The notes under the pieces were generated by a model, which searched no databases, was not told where the DNA came from, and saw only the letters and a program-made list of their open reading frames with translations. The position numbers and the translations under genes are program-made. Below, piece after piece: positions 1 through 5,221 of a DNA stretch of 7,188 nt; position 1 is the first letter of the stretch, and each line of letters starts with the position of its first letter. This DNA is from Pseudomonadota bacterium (lineage in GTDB: Bacteria > Pseudomonadota > Alphaproteobacteria > Rhizobiales > Xanthobacteraceae): contig JAEYTQ010000278.1 in NCBI GenBank assembly GCA_023433965.1, forward strand, positions 1-7,188, in the 5' to 3' direction.

Positions 1-2
1 GT

Positions 3-371
3 ACAGGTCCGATGGGGCAATTCAATGCACAAGTTTCCTCTTCGCAGAGCGACGACGCTGGTGACGCTGGTCCAGAGACTATCGCTCAGGCAACCGGCTT
101 CCGACCTAGGCGTTGAACTCGGCACCCGCGAGGGGGCTACGGACGTTACCTTAGTTGAACCCGCCCTACGTCACGGATGCCGACCGCATGGAAGCCGTGT
201 TGCAGGATCCCTACGTCCTGCTTTGCGAGCACAAGATCGGCGCCCCTTGCGATCTGGTTTCGGGCTAATAGGCCACATGCATCGGTTCGGCAGAAGGGGT
301 GAGCCGGCAGGCGGTTACTCCAGGGGGCCGGCGGCCGTGCCGTGTTGAGAGCGCTACCGAGGTGCCTGTCG
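3..371 (+). pseudogene. groEL: Decayed groEL (60 kDa chaperonin) remnant
   Basis: No intact reading frame crosses this stretch, but translating all three + frames gives GroEL-like blocks in the correct order. Block 1 (12-95, frame of position 12) reads MGQFNAQVSSSQSDDAGD and ends in IAQAT, like GroEL MGAQ..VAS.TNDVAGDGTTT..LAQA. Block 2 starts at 97-144 in another frame (ASDLGVELGTREGATD, like SLETELEVVEGMQFD). It then shifts to YLS at 147-155 and shifts again at 158-268 to NPPYVTDADRMEAVLQDPY followed by VLLCEHKIGAPCDLV, like LSPYFVTDADRMEAVLEDPY and then ILL.EKKIS..DL. Block 3 (288-370) gives RQK, a stop, RLLQGAGGRAVLR, then after a shift ATEVPV, like D-REK..[21 protein letters not shown]. 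Roughly 75 codons are missing between blocks 1 and 2, and over 100 between 2 and 3; the C-terminal third is absent. The 5' part may continue left of the window. A functional GroEL must lie elsewhere. The identification rests on remembered GroEL sequence, but the collinearity of the blocks makes chance unlikely. Confidence 0.72.
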
Positions 372-533
372 GTCCCGCCCCGTGCGGGCGGCAATCAGCC
401 ACACCAGGGCCGTCACCAGCAACATGGTCACGACGGTCTGGATCAAGCCGAAGTTCAGCGCGTCACGTGCCACGAACAGCGCCGTGATCGGCGCTGCGAT
501 GGCGAAGAGGATCCGAACGAACCATCCAAGCAT
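354..533 (-). CDS. Small two-helix membrane protein, 59 aa, unknown function
   Basis: The protein begins MLGWFVRILFAIAAPITALF and has two hydrophobic segments, at about residues 4-21 and 31-49. They are joined by a short polar stretch (ARDALNF), and a basic tail (ARTGRDRQAPR) follows. It would sit in the inner membrane as a hairpin, probably with both ends on the same side. A GAGG ribosome-binding site (complement of 539-542) lies 5 bases before the ATG, and third codon positions are strongly G/C, as in the neighbouring genes. I do not recognise the family. It lies downstream of hsp20 on the same strand, but the strong hairpin between them suggests separate or reduced co-transcription. Its stop codon and last few residues lie inside the groEL remnant on the opposite strand, so the C-terminal tail may have been recruited from decayed sequence. 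The coding call is moderately sure; no function can be assigned. Confidence 0.6.
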   Translation of the reverse strand: MLGWFVRILFAIAAPITALFVARDALNFGLIQTVVTMLLVTALVWLIAARTGRDRQAPR

Positions 534-608
534 GGTGGCCTCGATGCGCGGGCGTCCCGGCGGCTTTCACGCCATCGGCTGATTCCACATAGAATCCGGA
601 ATAGCTGT

Positions 609-643
609 CGAGGCGAGGCTGCCGTCATCGCAGCCTCGCCTCG
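609..643 (-). terminator. Perfect 14-bp hairpin downstream of hsp20
   Basis: CGAGGCGAGGCTGC (609-622) is exactly complementary to 630-643, leaving a 7-base loop. The structure starts 7 bases after the hsp20 stop codon. It is very GC-rich, as expected of an intrinsic terminator or an RNA-stabilising 3' end. No T-run follows on the minus strand, so termination may be partial or need Rho. It separates hsp20 from the small membrane protein gene on the same strand. Confidence 0.6.
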
Positions 644-650
644 CAGCCTT

Positions 651-1172
651 CTAGGCGGCCTTCACACTGATGGTCTTGGCCGGCTTTTGAGCTTCTTCGG
701 TCTTCGGCAGGACCACTTTGAGCACACCGTTCTTGAACGTCGCCTCGATCTTGTCGGAATTGACGCCGTCCGGGAGCGCGAAGTAGCGCTCGAAAGAACC
801 GTAACGGCGCTCGGAGACGTAATAGTCCTTCTTCTTCTCTTCGGTCTCTTCCTTCTTCTCGCCTCTGATGGTGAGACCACCATTCGCGAGCTTGACTTCG
901 ATGTTCTTCTCATCGAGGCCCGGAAGCTCCGCGGTGATCTCGTAGGCCTTCTCGCTCTCCGCGACATCGACGGCCGGCGCATCGAAATTCCTGGACAGAT
1001 CGCGCTCCAGCCGTGCAAGCGAGCGGAACGGCCGCTTCCAGAACCCGTTGCCGAAATCGTCGAAGATCTGATCGATTTCATTTCTAAGTGCCTGGAATGG
1101 CTGCCATGTCTCTCCGGCAGCTGCAGGCGCGGTGGACGTCTTGGTGACAGGTAACTTGGTCTCGGTTGCCAT
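651..1172 (-). CDS. hsp20: Hsp20 family small heat-shock protein (alpha-crystallin type)
   Basis: This is an ATP-independent cytoplasmic holdase that binds unfolding proteins until DnaK/ClpB or GroEL can refold them. The 173-residue product has a variable N-terminal arm (1-64, containing the amphipathic stretch WQPFQALRNEIDQIFDDF). The alpha-crystallin domain follows at about 66-158, from APAVDVAESEKAYEITAELPG to the hallmark A-x-x-x-N-G-V-L motif (ATFKNGVL, 144-151). The short tail carries the I-x-V anchor used in oligomer assembly (ISV, 168-170). A charged lysine/glutamate run (KKEETEEKKKD) sits in the central loop. Two ATGs are in frame, at 1178 and 1172. The AAGGAGA ribosome-binding site is only 2 bases from the first and 8 from the second, so 1172 is preferred (MATETKLPV). 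A FixK-like site and -10 element upstream suggest induction at low oxygen rather than by a sigma-32 heat-shock promoter, which I do not see. Confidence 0.95.
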   Translation of the reverse strand: MATETKLPVTKTSTAPAAAGETWQPFQALRNEIDQIFDDFGNGFWKRPFRSLARLERDLSRNFDAPAVDVAESEKAYEITAELPGLDEKNIEVKLANGGLTIRGEKKEETEEKKKDYYVSERRYGSFERYFALPDGVNSDKIEATFKNGVLKVVLPKTEEAQKPAKTISVKAA

Positions 1173-1180
1173 GATCATTG

Positions 1181-1187
1181 TCTCCTT
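1181..1187 (-). promoter_or_regulatory. hsp20 ribosome-binding site
   Basis: AAGGAGA on the minus strand is a near-perfect Shine-Dalgarno sequence. Its spacing (2 bases to the ATG at 1178, 8 bases to the ATG at 1172) argues that translation starts at the second ATG. Confidence 0.8.
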
Positions 1188-1214
1188 CGAGGTTGACCAT
1201 TCCGGTCGTCGAGA

Positions 1215-1220
1215 AGAATA
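1215..1220 (-). promoter_or_regulatory. Predicted -10 element of hsp20 promoter
   Basis: TATTCT on the minus strand is a good match to TATAAT. It predicts a transcription start near 1208, giving a leader of about 36 bases before the preferred ATG. The centre of the upstream FixK-like site would then lie about 40-41 bases from the start, the standard class II activator position. No separate -35 is evident, as expected when the activator occupies that place. Confidence 0.55.
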
Positions 1221-1241
1221 GCCATGGCGATCGTGCGTCGG

Positions 1242-1255
1242 TTGATATCGCTCAA
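1242..1255 (-). promoter_or_regulatory. FNR/FixK-type binding site upstream of hsp20
   Basis: TTGATATCGCTCAA is an exact TTGA-N6-TCAA inverted repeat, the recognition sequence of the FNR/FixK branch of the CRP family. The site is symmetric, but its distance from the minus-strand -10 (1215-1220) points to hsp20 as target. It lies more than 300 bases from the beta-glucosidase start on the other side. Confidence 0.72.
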
Positions 1256-1526
1256 ATTCGAGACTGGAACGTGCGAGCCTGGATGTGGTGACCGGGGCAA
1301 CTGGACGGCCGTAACAATGGCGGGGCCCGAGATTTATCGATACGCGTCAGTCTTCCAGACGTTTCTCTGTTGCTTCACAGCTCAGGTCGGCGGTGCCGGT
1401 ACTCCAGGCGTGCGAGCCTTCGCTCTTCCGTGCGGGGGGGGAGACTGCCCCCGCCACCGGTCGACGAAGGCAAACGGGGCGATCGACGCCGAAGAGTTCA
1501 CAGGTCGTGGCGGCGCGTCATGGGTC
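1256..1526. other. Intergenic stretch with no supported gene; one GC-rich hairpin
   Basis: I see no convincing gene in the middle of the hsp20/beta-glucosidase intergenic region. The open frames there lack ribosome-binding sites and protein-like composition. A 7-bp GC hairpin (GCGGGGG at 1432-1438 pairing with 1448-1454, 9-base loop) is the only structure noted. It lacks a T-run and has no obvious gene to terminate; it could lie in a long leader of the beta-glucosidase transcript if transcription starts far upstream. Confidence 0.5.
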
Positions 1527-1540
1527 TTGATCGAGATCAA
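1527..1540 (+). promoter_or_regulatory. FNR/FixK-type binding site upstream of the beta-glucosidase
   Basis: TTGATCGAGATCAA is a near-perfect palindrome (TTGATC-GA-GATCAA) matching TTGA-N6-TCAA. Its centre is only about 33 bases before the GTG at 1567. Class II activation from here would put the transcription start near 1575, after that GTG but 40 bases before the in-frame ATG at 1615. The site therefore either favours the later start, or works differently (repression, or activation of a promoter not seen here). Confidence 0.72.
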
Positions 1541-1550
1541 CCGTCGATCA

Positions 1551-1557
1551 GGGGGAG
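1551..1557 (+). promoter_or_regulatory. Candidate beta-glucosidase ribosome-binding site
   Basis: GGGGGAG ends 9 bases before GTG 1567. It is the main support for that start over ATG 1615, which has no comparable purine-rich sequence in front of it. Confidence 0.5.
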
Positions 1558-1566
1558 AGCAGCATT

Positions 1567-3045
1567 GTGGAACGAGCACAATCTGAGCTGCGCATCGCAA
1601 GACGGATACATGACATGACGGACGGAGCCGCTCCCCCACCTCCAACGCGCGTGCCGGCAGCGGATCCTTTTCTGTGGGGCGTCTCGACCTCGAGCTTCCA
1701 GATCGAGGGCGCCGCTCATGTGGACGGCCGCGGCGACAGCATCTGGGACAGCTATTGCCGGCAGACGGGCCGCATCAAGAATGGCGATACCGGGGATGTC
1801 GCTTGCGATCACTATCACCATTACCATGAAGACATCGCGCTGATGCGGGATATCGGGGTCGGCGCTTACCGCTTCTCGATCTCGTGGCCGCGCGTCCTGC
1901 CTCATGGTCGCGGGGCTGCGAACGAGCCGGGCCTCGACTTCTACGACCGGCTCGTCGATGCACTCCTGGCCGCCGGCATAGAACCCTGGATTTGCCTCTA
2001 TCACTGGGATCTGCCTCAGGCGCTGCAGGATCTCGGCGGCTGGCAGAACCGGGACATTGCGGGATGGTTTGCCGACTATGCCGCGCTGGTGGCCCGACGC
2101 CTCGGCGACCGGGTGACGCGGTTCGCCACCTTCAACGAACCATGCGTCTTCACGCTGTTCGGATACGGACTCGGCTGGAACGCGCCCGGCATTGCCGACA
2201 TGAGCGCCTTGCACCGGGCCATCCACCACGTCAACCTGAGCCACGGCCGCGCTATCGACGTGCTCCGCCAATCGGTGACGAACGCATCGCTCGGCGCCAT
2301 TCACAACCGCCAGCCCTGTTATCCCGTCACCGCGCGGGAGAAGGACGTTGCGGCGACGCGGCGCTTTGCAGCGTATTGGAACGACGCATTCCCCTGTCCG
2401 CAGCACTTTGCCCACTACCCCACGGAGCTTGCCGAGGCCATCGAGCCTTATGTCCAGCCCGGCGACATGGCGCAGATCGCAAGGCCGGTCGACTGGTTCG
2501 GGCTCAACCACTATTCGCCGCACTACATCAAGGCCGACGACAACCCGATCGGCGCCGGCTTCGGCGCGCCGCCGGATGACGTCCGCCGGACCGCCATCGG
2601 CTGGCCCATCGTTCCCGACGCATTCCGCGACACGCTGCTGGACCTGCACCGACGCTTCCACCTGCCGATCTACGTGCTTGAGAACGGGACCGCGGCGGAC
2701 GACCAGCTGGACGACGCGGGTCACGTTCAGGACGCCGCGCGAATTGCCTATCTCGACGCCTACACGACAGCGATGCAGGAGGCGATCCGGGCCGGCGCCG
2801 ACGTCAGGGGCTATTTCGTGTGGTCGCTGCTCGACAATTTCGAATGGGCATCGGGCTATTCGCAGCGCTTCGGTCTCGTCCACGTCGACTTTGCCACGCA
2901 GAAGCGGATCCCGAAGGCCTCGGCGCACTGGTATTCCGATCTCATTAGAGCGGCGCGGCGGTCGCAGATCGGCTCAGGCGGTGCGGGGCCCGGCAACGTG
3001 ACGGAAAGAGCCGCCGCGATGGCCGCGTTAATGGTCTCCCGCTAG
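1567..3045 (+). CDS. Glycoside hydrolase family 1 beta-glucosidase
   Basis: GH1 retaining beta-glucosidases hydrolyse cellobiose and aryl or alkyl beta-glucosides to glucose. This 492-residue protein has no signal peptide and should be cytoplasmic. The family's landmarks appear in order: FLWGVSTSSFQIEGA (35-49, glucose-binding Gln45), YRFSISWPR (101-109), YHWDLPQAL (145-153), the acid/base glutamate E191 in TFNEP (188-192), NHYSPHY (314-320), the nucleophile E372 in YVLENG (369-374), and W419 plus E426-W427 in the aglycone/glucose-binding segment WSLLDNFEWASGYSQRFGL. Leu instead of the usual Thr before the nucleophile Glu is slightly unusual. The TIM barrel ends near 463, and the Gly/Ala-rich last 28 residues extend beyond the normal GH1 end. 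GTG 1567 has a strong ribosome-binding site; the alternative start ATG 1615 (MTDGAAPPP) fits the FixK-like site better and loses only a non-conserved 16 residues. It is followed 4 bases later by pfkB, so the two are almost certainly co-transcribed. Confidence 0.94.
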   Translation: MERAQSELRIARRIHDMTDGAAPPPPTRVPAADPFLWGVSTSSFQIEGAAHVDGRGDSIWDSYCRQTGRIKNGDTGDVACDHYHHYHEDIALMRDIGVGAYRFSISWPRVLPHGRGAANEPGLDFYDRLVDALLAAGIEPWICLYHWDLPQALQDLGGWQNRDIAGWFADYAALVARRLGDRVTRFATFNEPCVFTLFGYGLGWNAPGIADMSALHRAIHHVNLSHGRAIDVLRQSVTNASLGAIHNRQPCYPVTAREKDVAATRRFAAYWNDAFPCPQHFAHYPTELAEAIEPYVQPGDMAQIARPVDWFGLNHYSPHYIKADDNPIGAGFGAPPDDVRRTAIGWPIVPDAFRDTLLDLHRRFHLPIYVLENGTAADDQLDDAGHVQDAARIAYLDAYTTAMQEAIRAGADVRGYFVWSLLDNFEWASGYSQRFGLVHVDFATQKRIPKASAHWYSDLIRAARRSQIGSGGAGPGNVTERAAAMAALMVSR

Positions 3046-3049
3046 GCCC

Positions 3050-3991
3050 ATGCCTGAGATCCTCACGATCACGCCCAACCCCGCGGTCGACGTGTCGACA
3101 TCGGTGGACAGGATCGTTCCCGTCGCCAAGCTGCGCGGCATCGGACAGCGCCGCGACCCCGGCGGCGGTGGCATCAACGTTGCGCGCGTGATCAAGCGGC
3201 TCGGCGGCCATGCCACCGCACTCTATCCGGTGGGCGGGCTCACGGGAGACCTGCTGCGGCAATTGCTGGACAACGAGGGCATCGAAAGCCTGACCTTCCC
3301 GATCGCAGGCGAGACCCGACAGGACTTCTTCGTCAGCGAGATCGCCACCGGTCAGCCCTACCGCTTCATCCTGCCGGGACCGCCTCTCGCCGAGAACGAA
3401 TGGCAGACATGCCTTGCCATGTTGTCGGCGCTGCAGCCGTTCCCCAGCTTCGTGGTCGCCAGCGGCAGCCTGCCGGCCGCGGTGCCGGACGATTTCTATG
3501 CGAGGGTCGCAAGGATCGTCAAACGGCGCGGAGCCAGAATGATCCTCGATACTTCCGGTCCGGCCCTCGTTGCGGCGGTGGCGGAAGGGATCGAGCTGGT
3601 CAAGCCGAACCTGCGCGAGATGCGCGAGCTGGTCGGCCGCGAACCGTCCGATGCCGCCGAATGGGAAGCTGCGGCCAGAACGCTGGTGCGCAGCGGAAAG
3701 GCGGCGACCGTCGCCCTTACGATGGGTCATCTCGGCGCCGTGCTGGTGACGAGCGACCGGGTGTTGCGCGCCCGGCCTCTCGCGATCACGCCCGTGAGCG
3801 CTGTCGGCGCCGGCGACAGTTTTCTCGGCGCGCTGGTTCACGGGCTGGCATCCGGGGCCAGCCTCGAACGCTGCTTTCGACAGGCCGTCGCCGCGGGCGC
3901 CGCGGCCCTGCTCCACCCCGGCACAGAACTCTGCCGGCCCGATGACATCAGGCATCTCGCCGAACAGGTCGTGCTCTCTACGGCAAGTTGA
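3050..3991 (+). CDS. pfkB: PfkB-family 6-phosphofructokinase (Pfk-2 type)
   Basis: A ribokinase-fold sugar kinase of 313 residues, predicted to phosphorylate fructose 6-phosphate with ATP to fructose 1,6-bisphosphate in the cytoplasm. It resembles E. coli Pfk-2 more than the fructose-1-phosphate kinase FruK. Shared features are the substrate-binding PGGGGINVAR (37-46), YRFILPGPPL (104-113), SGSLP (138-142), the VKPN segment (184-187), and the ATP/anion-hole motif GAGDSF (253-258) with catalytic base D256. The C-terminal GTELC (291-295) also matches Pfk-2. Length is close to the family norm (about 309). ATG 3050 lies 4 bases after the beta-glucosidase stop with no clear ribosome-binding site, so translational coupling is likely. 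No phosphotransferase fructose genes are nearby, which favours the Pfk-2 reading; 1-phosphofructokinase or tagatose-6-phosphate kinase activity remain possible. Its last 14 bases overlap the convergent transporter gene. Confidence 0.9.
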   Translation: MPEILTITPNPAVDVSTSVDRIVPVAKLRGIGQRRDPGGGGINVARVIKRLGGHATALYPVGGLTGDLLRQLLDNEGIESLTFPIAGETRQDFFVSEIATGQPYRFILPGPPLAENEWQTCLAMLSALQPFPSFVVASGSLPAAVPDDFYARVARIVKRRGARMILDTSGPALVAAVAEGIELVKPNLREMRELVGREPSDAAEWEAAARTLVRSGKAATVALTMGHLGAVLVTSDRVLRARPLAITPVSAVGAGDSFLGALVHGLASGASLERCFRQAVAAGAAALLHPGTELCRPDDIRHLAEQVVLSTAS

Positions 3992-5102
3992 TCGAGCCGG
4001 CGGCAAGCGCGTCGGGCTCTGGCGGCGTCTGCCGGTTAAGGCGGTCGAGCGACAGCAGGAGGCCGCCGACCCGCTCCAGCGATGATACCCAGTCGGCGAT
4101 GCGCGCGTAATTGTCGACCACCCAGTTGAACGAGGCCTGCACCAGCGTGAACGCCGCTGCGGCCTGCGTGAGCTCACCCAGCGTCATGGCTCCGGAGAGA
4201 AATTTCGGCGCGCAGAGCACCAGCCCGATGATCGGCGCCACGAGCGTGTTGCCGTGCGACACGATGGTGGTCCGCATCAATTGCCAGCACAGGCGGCGCC
4301 ACAGTTCGATCGTCGTGCCGAGAGCGCTGCGTAGGCCGCGGCAGACTTCCGGCCGTTGCAGTTGCGGTGCGAGGCCCTCCCCGATGTCGCGGAGCTGATG
4401 TGCCGCCGTGATCAGCTCCGCCTCGGCCTGGTTCTTGGTCTGAACCAGCCGGGTCAGCGGCGCCCCGACCAGCGTCATCGCGGTGGTCACAATGCCGGAA
4501 TAGATCGCCACACCGAGGACGAGATAACCCGGGATCCGGACGGGCCGATCTCCCACGGAGAGCGCGATGTCGCCACCGACCGTCCAGAGAACCTGGATGA
4601 AGATCACCGCGCTGAGCAGCGAGGAGACCAGTCCGAGCGCCAGGTCGATCGGCGCATCCGTCGCAATCCTGATGTCCTGGGCGATCCGGTATTCGGGAAT
4701 CTGCTGCTCGCCCTGGACGGCGGCGAGGCGGGCGTAACGGTCATCTTCGGTCCAATAGTCGATCACCTTTCCGGTCAGCCATTCCCGCCACCGTCGTTGC
4801 AGGGTCATGCGGCCCCAGACCGACGTGACGGCGAGCGCAATGCTTCCGACACACAAGGGGACGAGCAGGAATGCCTGCCCCTTCAGCCGCGCGGGATCGC
4901 GGCTCTCGAGCGCGTCGAAGAAGTCGCGATTCCAGTAGTTGAAGCGGAATTGGACGTAGAGCTGGAGCACGACGACGCCGACCAGGAGCGCGCATAGCAC
5001 CCATACGCGCCAAGCCGATGCTTCCCGCCAGAAGCCGGAGGCGCTCTGCCAAAATCGCGAGCTCGCCCGCGAAGAGCCGTTCTGGTCTGGTTCGGTCATC
5101 AT
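3978..5102 (-). CDS. SbmA/BacA/YddA-like transporter membrane domain lacking an ATPase domain
   Basis: This 374-residue inner-membrane protein belongs to the ABC-transporter transmembrane type 2 family (SbmA/BacA, YddA, Rv1819c-like), whose members move peptides, vitamins or acyl compounds. Family signatures are FRFNYWNRDFFDALESRD (52-69), WREWLTGKVIDYW (105-117), the IPEYRIAQDIR stretch (135-145) and FTLVQASFNWVVDNYARIAD (318-337), followed by WVSSLERV. Hydrophobic segments lie at about 33-51, 77-95, 154-173, 191-212, 280-297 and perhaps 310-328. YddA-type proteins of about 580 residues continue after this point into an ATP-binding domain; here the protein stops about 30 residues later, with no Walker A, signature or Walker B motif. 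It may be an SbmA-like stand-alone transporter, partner a separate ATPase, or derive from a fused protein that lost its C-terminal half. The 3' end overlaps convergent pfkB by 14 bases. ATG 5102 and ATG 5099 are adjacent start candidates; neither has a strong ribosome-binding site. Confidence 0.85.
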   Translation of the reverse strand: MMTEPDQNGSSRASSRFWQSASGFWREASAWRVWVLCALLVGVVVLQLYVQFRFNYWNRDFFDALESRDPARLKGQAFLLVPLCVGSIALAVTSVWGRMTLQRRWREWLTGKVIDYWTEDDRYARLAAVQGEQQIPEYRIAQDIRIATDAPIDLALGLVSSLLSAVIFIQVLWTVGGDIALSVGDRPVRIPGYLVLGVAIYSGIVTTAMTLVGAPLTRLVQTKNQAEAELITAAHQLRDIGEGLAPQLQRPEVCRGLRSALGTTIELWRRLCWQLMRTTIVSHGNTLVAPIIGLVLCAPKFLSGAMTLGELTQAAAAFTLVQASFNWVVDNYARIADWVSSLERVGGLLLSLDRLNRQTPPEPDALAAGSINLP

Positions 5103-5138
5103 CTACGTTCAGAGCTAAAGCCGGGATGTGCCACGCAC

Positions 5139-5152
5139 TTGATCTTGCGCAA
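5139..5152 (+). promoter_or_regulatory. FixK-type binding site between the transporter gene and ppsA
   Basis: TTGATCTTGCGCAA fits the relaxed rhizobial FixK consensus TTG(A/C)-N6-(T/G)CAA. Its centre lies about 41 bases from a start predicted near 5186-5187 for ppsA, the same geometry as at hsp20. In the other direction a class II start would fall at about 5104, making the transporter transcript nearly leaderless, so ppsA is the better target. Confidence 0.62.
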
Positions 5153-5173
5153 ATCGACGGTGCGCAGATGCAG

Positions 5174-5179
5174 GAAAAT
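5174..5179 (+). promoter_or_regulatory. Predicted -10 element of ppsA promoter
   Basis: GAAAAT matches TATAAT at four of six positions. It is correctly spaced from the FixK-like site and predicts a leader of about 36 bases. As a motif alone it is weak; its placement is the main support. Confidence 0.4.
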
Positions 5180-5208
5180 CGTAGGCGTTCGGACCCATTT
5201 TGCAGCGC

Positions 5209-5213
5209 GGGAG
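5209..5213 (+). promoter_or_regulatory. ppsA ribosome-binding site
   Basis: GGGAG ends 8 bases before ATG 5222 and fixes that codon as the start. The earlier ATG at 5215 is in a different frame. Confidence 0.7.
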
Positions 5214-5221
5214 AATGCGCG

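Noticed and set aside
25..348. A 107-codon + strand frame at the left edge as an intact gene
   Set aside because: GroEL-like blocks fall in three different frames across this stretch, so it fits a decayed gene better than a real 107-residue protein.
581..596. Inverted repeat GATTC-N6-GAATC upstream of the small membrane gene as an operator
   Set aside because: Five-base arms are common by chance and match no regulator site I know.
342..1154. Plus-strand 270-codon frame across the hsp20 region
   Set aside because: Antisense to hsp20 and the small membrane gene; its leucine-rich runs are complements of the hsp20 Lys/Glu codons.
1432..1454. GC hairpin in the intergenic region as a terminator or riboswitch
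   Set aside because: Only 7 bp, no T-run, no upstream gene on either strand to terminate and no conserved aptamer that I recognise.
1224..1586. Possible 120-codon + strand gene in the hsp20/beta-glucosidase intergenic region
   Set aside because: No ribosome-binding site, Cys/Gly/Arg-rich non-protein-like translation, spans both FixK-like sites and runs into the glucosidase start in another frame.
1537..2928. Long minus-strand open frame (463 codons) opposite the beta-glucosidase
   Set aside because: It is antisense to a protein with complete GH1 catalytic motifs, its translation resembles no family, and long antisense frames are expected in high-GC DNA.
2945..4177. Minus-strand 410-codon frame opposite pfkB and into the transporter gene
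   Set aside because: Arg/Gly/Asp-rich composition, overlaps two well-supported genes, no recognisable domain or ribosome-binding site.
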